Shown here: positions 61,294-64,000 of the stretch, piece after piece
How positions within the stretch are numbered: position 1 is the stretch's first letter
How the letters are laid out: every line of letters starts with the position of its first letter
Assembly: GCA_964561995.1 (NCBI GenBank)
Contig: CAZLQZ010000002.1
Coordinates: 62,001-126,000 of the forward strand
Direction: 5' to 3'
From: JABIAG01 sp964561995
GTDB lineage: Archaea; Nanobdellota; Nanobdellia; Woesearchaeales; JABIAG01
DNA length: 64,000 nt
Translations under genes and position numbers: made by a program
Notes under the pieces: model-generated
Told to the model about the DNA's origin: nothing
What the model saw: the letters and a program-made list of their open reading frames with translations, nothing else
Databases searched by the model: none

Positions 61294-61313
61294 ATTAAAA
61301 TTATTTTAGTATT

Positions 61314-62324
61314 ATGCAAATCATTTATGGTGTTACTGGAGTCGGAATTGGACATGCAGTTCGAAGTAAAGCCATAATTAATCATTTGATAAAAAAACAT
61401 AAAGTTAAGATTTTTTCTTACGGTCAAGCATATGATTTTCTTAAAAAAAGTTTTAAAGATGTTTACAAATTAGATGGGTTGGAGCTTTTTTATGAAGAAA
61501 ACAAAGTTAGATTTTTAAAAACGCTTTTTTATAATTTATTTTATCTTTCTAGTAAATTATCAAAAAACAATAATCTTCTTGGTAAATTCAAAGCAGACTT
61601 AGTAATTACTGATTATGAACCGATGACTTATATTTATGCAAAAAAGAAAAAAATTAAAGTTATAGGTATTGATAATATAAATGCAATAACAAAAGTTAAA
61701 GTGCCAAAAATCAGATTTAAACCGAGAATCTTGGCAAAAATGGCAACTTTTTTTATAACTCGAAATTGTGAGAAATATTTAATTACTAGTTTTTTTAAGC
61801 AAGCAATTAAATCTAATACTAAGGTGTTTGATCCTATTTTGAGAAAAGAAATAATCAAAGCTAAACCTGTAAATGGAAAAAAAATATTGGTATATTTTTC
61901 TTCTCAAAAATACGAATCTGTTTTAACAAAGGTCCTCTCTAAAGTTAATGAAGAGTTTGTAATTTATGGTTTTAATAAAGACATTACTAAAAAAAATATG
62001 ACTTTTAAAAAGTTTTCAGAAAAAGGTTTTATTGATGATTTAAGAAAAGTAAAAGCCGTAATTTGTTATGGTGGTTTTTCTTTAATTTCTGAAGCTTTAT
62101 TTCTTAAAAAACCCTTATTAGTTTTACCTATTAAAGATCATTATGAACAATTGCTTAATTCTTATTATGTTGAAAAAAATAAATTTGGTAAAGAAGCATT
62201 TAGTCTTAATCTTAAAGTTTTAAGATCATTTTTGATTAATTTGCCTAAATATCAAAAGAACTTATCTAAATATGATGGTTGTGGTAATAAAGAATTATTT
62301 AATCATTTAGATAAAATTTTGTAA
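61314..62324 (+). CDS. MJ1255/VC2487-type glycosyltransferase (GT-B, MurG-like)
   Basis: 336 residues. YGVTGVGIGHAVRSKAIINH is the N-terminal Gly-rich loop of this family. The C-terminal half has VKAVICYGGFSLISEALFLK and LLVLPIKDHYEQLLNSYYVE, which correspond to the GGxSxxxE and Q-rich nucleotide-sugar sites of the MurG/GT28 fold. It should transfer a sugar to a lipid or glycan; the exact reaction is unknown. The gene is away from the main glycosylation block. The last 18 bases overlap the convergent transglutaminase-like gene. Confidence 0.85.
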   Translation: MQIIYGVTGVGIGHAVRSKAIINHLIKKHKVKIFSYGQAYDFLKKSFKDVYKLDGLELFYEENKVRFLKTLFYNLFYLSSKLSKNNNLLGKFKADLVITDYEPMTYIYAKKKKIKVIGIDNINAITKVKVPKIRFKPRILAKMATFFITRNCEKYLITSFFKQAIKSNTKVFDPILRKEIIKAKPVNGKKILVYFSSQKYESVLTKVLSKVNEEFVIYGFNKDITKKNMTFKKFSEKGFIDDLRKVKAVICYGGFSLISEALFLKKPLLVLPIKDHYEQLLNSYYVEKNKFGKEAFSLNLKVLRSFLINLPKYQKNLSKYDGCGNKELFNHLDKIL

Positions 62325-63356
62325 ATTTTGTTTTAAATCTTCTACTTCTGTTGCAAAATTAGAATAACTCATCCATTTGTATTCATCTCCAAAAAGATTG
62401 AACAAATACATATCCTCATTATCGTAAACTAAATATATATAAAAATCTTCAATATAATCCTTTTTTGGTACTTTAATCACAGTATCTCTTCTTAAATCAT
62501 ATTTTATTTCGCCAGTTTGTGGTTCAATTAAAATTGCATTTTTTAATGATCTATAAACATCCACATTAATTGGAATGTCTGAAAATCCTAATAAACAATG
62601 TCCTCCAACATCGATAAAGTTTCCACAAACAACATAATAATCTTTCAAATAAAATTCATAATCTTGGGCATCTTCAATGTAATAATTTTCACTAAATTCG
62701 ACATAATGTTTTTTGTTATCTTTATCTTTAAAAGCAATATATAATGTTTCATTCATTTTATTATCATCACAATAATCAATTAAATAATTTAACTCTGCCA
62801 TTGCTAAAGTGGAATAGTCTTCACAATCTCCTCCTTTTTGTTTATAAATTTCTTCTAACCCTAATAGGTGGTCTTTTTCATCTTTTTGATATGAAAACTC
62901 ATTTTCTTCATTATTTACATAGTTTAAACAACTTAATTTAATTTCACAAATATCTTCATCAAAGTTTACACAATCATTTTTCAAATCTCTTTCAATACTA
63001 TGGTATTCATCAAAATAATTAATATTAGAATTTTCATTAAACCATTCTAAAGAATTTTTAATTCTGTTTTCAAATTCTTCGATTTCTTTAATTGTATTGT
63101 ATGCTTCAACTTTAAGTTTATCTAAATCTTGAGATAATTCTTGATTTTCAGTTTGTAATTCTTGTTTTTCGCCACTAAGTTCTTGTTTTTGTCCTTGCAA
63201 TTGAGAAATTAAATTTTCTTTTTGTTGGTTGTTATAATCTAAGAAACTAATTTGGTTTTCTAATTTATTTTGTTTAGAAATTGAAATGAAAGCAAAAACT
63301 ACAAAAATTAAAACTAACAGTGAAATTATTGAAAAGTATAAGTATTTCTCTTCCAT
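62307..63356 (-). CDS. Membrane-anchored coiled-coil protein with transglutaminase-like domain
   Basis: 349 residues. A single N-terminal helix (LYFSIISLLVLIFVVFAFIS) is followed by a Gln/Glu-rich coiled coil (about residues 28-100). From about 120 there is a transglutaminase-like domain with GGDCEDYSTLAMAELN (candidate nucleophile Cys) and GHCLLGFSD (candidate His). A further Asp-containing segment follows (ILIEPQTGEI). A Cys-protease or transamidase outside the membrane is inferred. Family members with this core are often linked to cell-wall or protein processing. It is convergent with the MurG-like gene and divergent from MscS. Confidence 0.78.
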   Translation of the reverse strand: MEEKYLYFSIISLLVLIFVVFAFISISKQNKLENQISFLDYNNQQKENLISQLQGQKQELSGEKQELQTENQELSQDLDKLKVEAYNTIKEIEEFENRIKNSLEWFNENSNINYFDEYHSIERDLKNDCVNFDEDICEIKLSCLNYVNNEENEFSYQKDEKDHLLGLEEIYKQKGGDCEDYSTLAMAELNYLIDYCDDNKMNETLYIAFKDKDNKKHYVEFSENYYIEDAQDYEFYLKDYYVVCGNFIDVGGHCLLGFSDIPINVDVYRSLKNAILIEPQTGEIKYDLRRDTVIKVPKKDYIEDFYIYLVYDNEDMYLFNLFGDEYKWMSYSNFATEVEDLKQNLQNFI

Positions 63357-63413
63357 AGTTAATTTAAGGTACTATTATATAAAAATATTTGTGTTTTTTT
63401 ATTTAACATAATA

Positions 63414-63422
63414 TTTATATAC
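63414..63422 (+). promoter_or_regulatory. TATA box of the MscS gene
   Basis: TTTATATAC is centred about 26 bases before the ATG at 63443 (23 before 63440), so the transcript should be leaderless. Confidence 0.6.
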
Positions 63423-63439
63423 TATCGTTATAATGTTTT

Positions 63440-64000
63440 ATGATGGTTGACGTACCTAAATTAATAGCTTACATATCATCTAATAAATTAACTTATCTTA
63501 TTTTTTCATTAATTCTTGTTTATGTTGTTTATTTAATTATTTCAAAAACTGCAAGAAAAGCTTTACTAATTAGATCAAAATCTCCAAAAGAAAAAAATAA
63601 TGTTAAATTATTTATTAGTTTAGTAAAATATTGTTTTTATGTCATTGCTTTTTTAGTTGTTATTTTTGTTTTAACTGGTAGTTTGGCAGGACTTGGAGTT
63701 TCAGCTGGTTTACTTACTGCTGCATTAGGTTGGTCTTTACAACGTCCAATTACTGGAATTGCGGCATGGATTATGATTTTAGTAAGAAAGCCATTTCAAA
63801 TTGGAGATAGAATTTTAATCGGTAATACCAGGGGCGATGTTGTTGATATTTCTTTAACTCATGTTTATTTAAGCGAAGTTGGCGGAACAACTGCTGCTGA
63901 AGAAAGTTCTGGTAGAGTTATTTTAATTCCAAATTCAATACTTTTCGAACAAAAAATAATTAATTATACTTTACAAGATGAATTTATTCTTGATGAAATA
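63440..64000 (+). CDS. Mechanosensitive ion channel, MscS family (5' part)
   Basis: 187 codons to the right edge, still open. Two consecutive ATGs (63440 and 63443) are possible starts. Two N-terminal helices (TYLIFSLILVYVVYLII, YCFYVIAFLVVIFVLTGSL) precede the pore helix GLGVSAGLLTAALGWSLQRP, a Gly/Ala-rich TM3 typical of MscS. GIAAWIMILVRKPFQIGDRI and the beta domain starting GDVVDISLTHVYL follow. It releases solutes when membrane tension rises. The remainder of the gene lies beyond the window. Confidence 0.93.
   Translation, partial: MMVDVPKLIAYISSNKLTYLIFSLILVYVVYLIISKTARKALLIRSKSPKEKNNVKLFISLVKYCFYVIAFLVVIFVLTGSLAGLGVSAGLLTAALGWSLQRPITGIAAWIMILVRKPFQIGDRILIGNTRGDVVDISLTHVYLSEVGGTTAAEESSGRVILIPNSILFEQKIINYTLQDEFILDEI

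Overview
The window is AT-rich and densely packed. It comes from an archaeon, most likely a DPANN-type lineage such as Woesearchaeota or Pacearchaeota. This placement is inferred from gene content and style, because no rRNA gene is present. The archaeal markers are an STT3/AglB oligosaccharyltransferase, a geranylgeranyl-reductase-like flavoprotein, fibrillarin with a Nop5-like partner, aIF5A, ribosomal proteins L40e and L35Ae, split SecD/SecF, and two intron-containing tRNA genes. Promoters have a TATA box, and many open reading frames start about 26 nt after it, so their mRNAs should be leaderless. A second group, mostly secreted or abundant proteins, has a GAGGGG or GGGGG ribosome-binding site instead.

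Layout. 1-9009: glycosylation and lipid block, with the end of a DegT-family aminotransferase, three GT4 glycosyltransferases, a DUF2304/GT2 pair, STT3/AglB, and a geranylgeranyl-reductase-like protein. 9193-15626: four consecutive secreted or membrane surface proteins on the + strand. 15668-17534: methyltransferase and amino-acid permease. 17596-20445: palindromic sites followed by a tight nrdR-nrdD-nrdG operon for anaerobic deoxynucleotide synthesis. 20449-21564: tRNA-Trp(CCA) with a 40-nt intron, DUF192, a coiled-coil/winged-helix protein, and two arrays of TGAGACT spaced at 11 bp. 21564-24104: a large surface protein broken by one in-frame stop. 24096-33928: phospholipase-D-like lipoprotein, Na+/solute symporter, secreted Lon-like protease, ValRS and CysRS. 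34054-40207: poorly characterised genes, including a relative of the FmrO/Rmt 16S rRNA methyltransferases, an RNase-H-like protein and an SPFH protein with an unknown partner. 40238-47709: C/D-box RNP core, paired small EamA/SMR transporters, SecD/SecF, ParB-like, VTT/DedA-like and SpoIIM-like proteins. 47761-57543: a tiny basic protein, a bacterial-type TGT, a LamG surface protein with a PEF-like C-terminus, a beta-CASP nuclease, a site-2 protease, aIF5A-L40e, a metalloprotease and L35Ae. 57596-64000: DHH phosphoesterase, tRNA-Gly(TCC) with two introns, AIM24, a rubrerythrin/superoxide reductase pair, Ogg2-like glycosylase, an MJ1255-type glycosyltransferase, a transglutaminase-like membrane protein and the start of an MscS channel.

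How the genes fit together. The glycosyltransferases and AglB could decorate the many Asn-Xaa-Ser/Thr sequons in the surface proteins. Sec components and two membrane or secreted proteases would serve the same envelope. Anaerobic ribonucleotide reductase with rubrerythrin and superoxide reductase points to an oxygen-avoiding cell. The strongest non-coding signals are the helically phased TGAGACT array at 21298-21450 and the tRNA-Gly gene whose second intron splits the T-loop. No CRISPR array, transposase, integrase or rRNA operon was seen.
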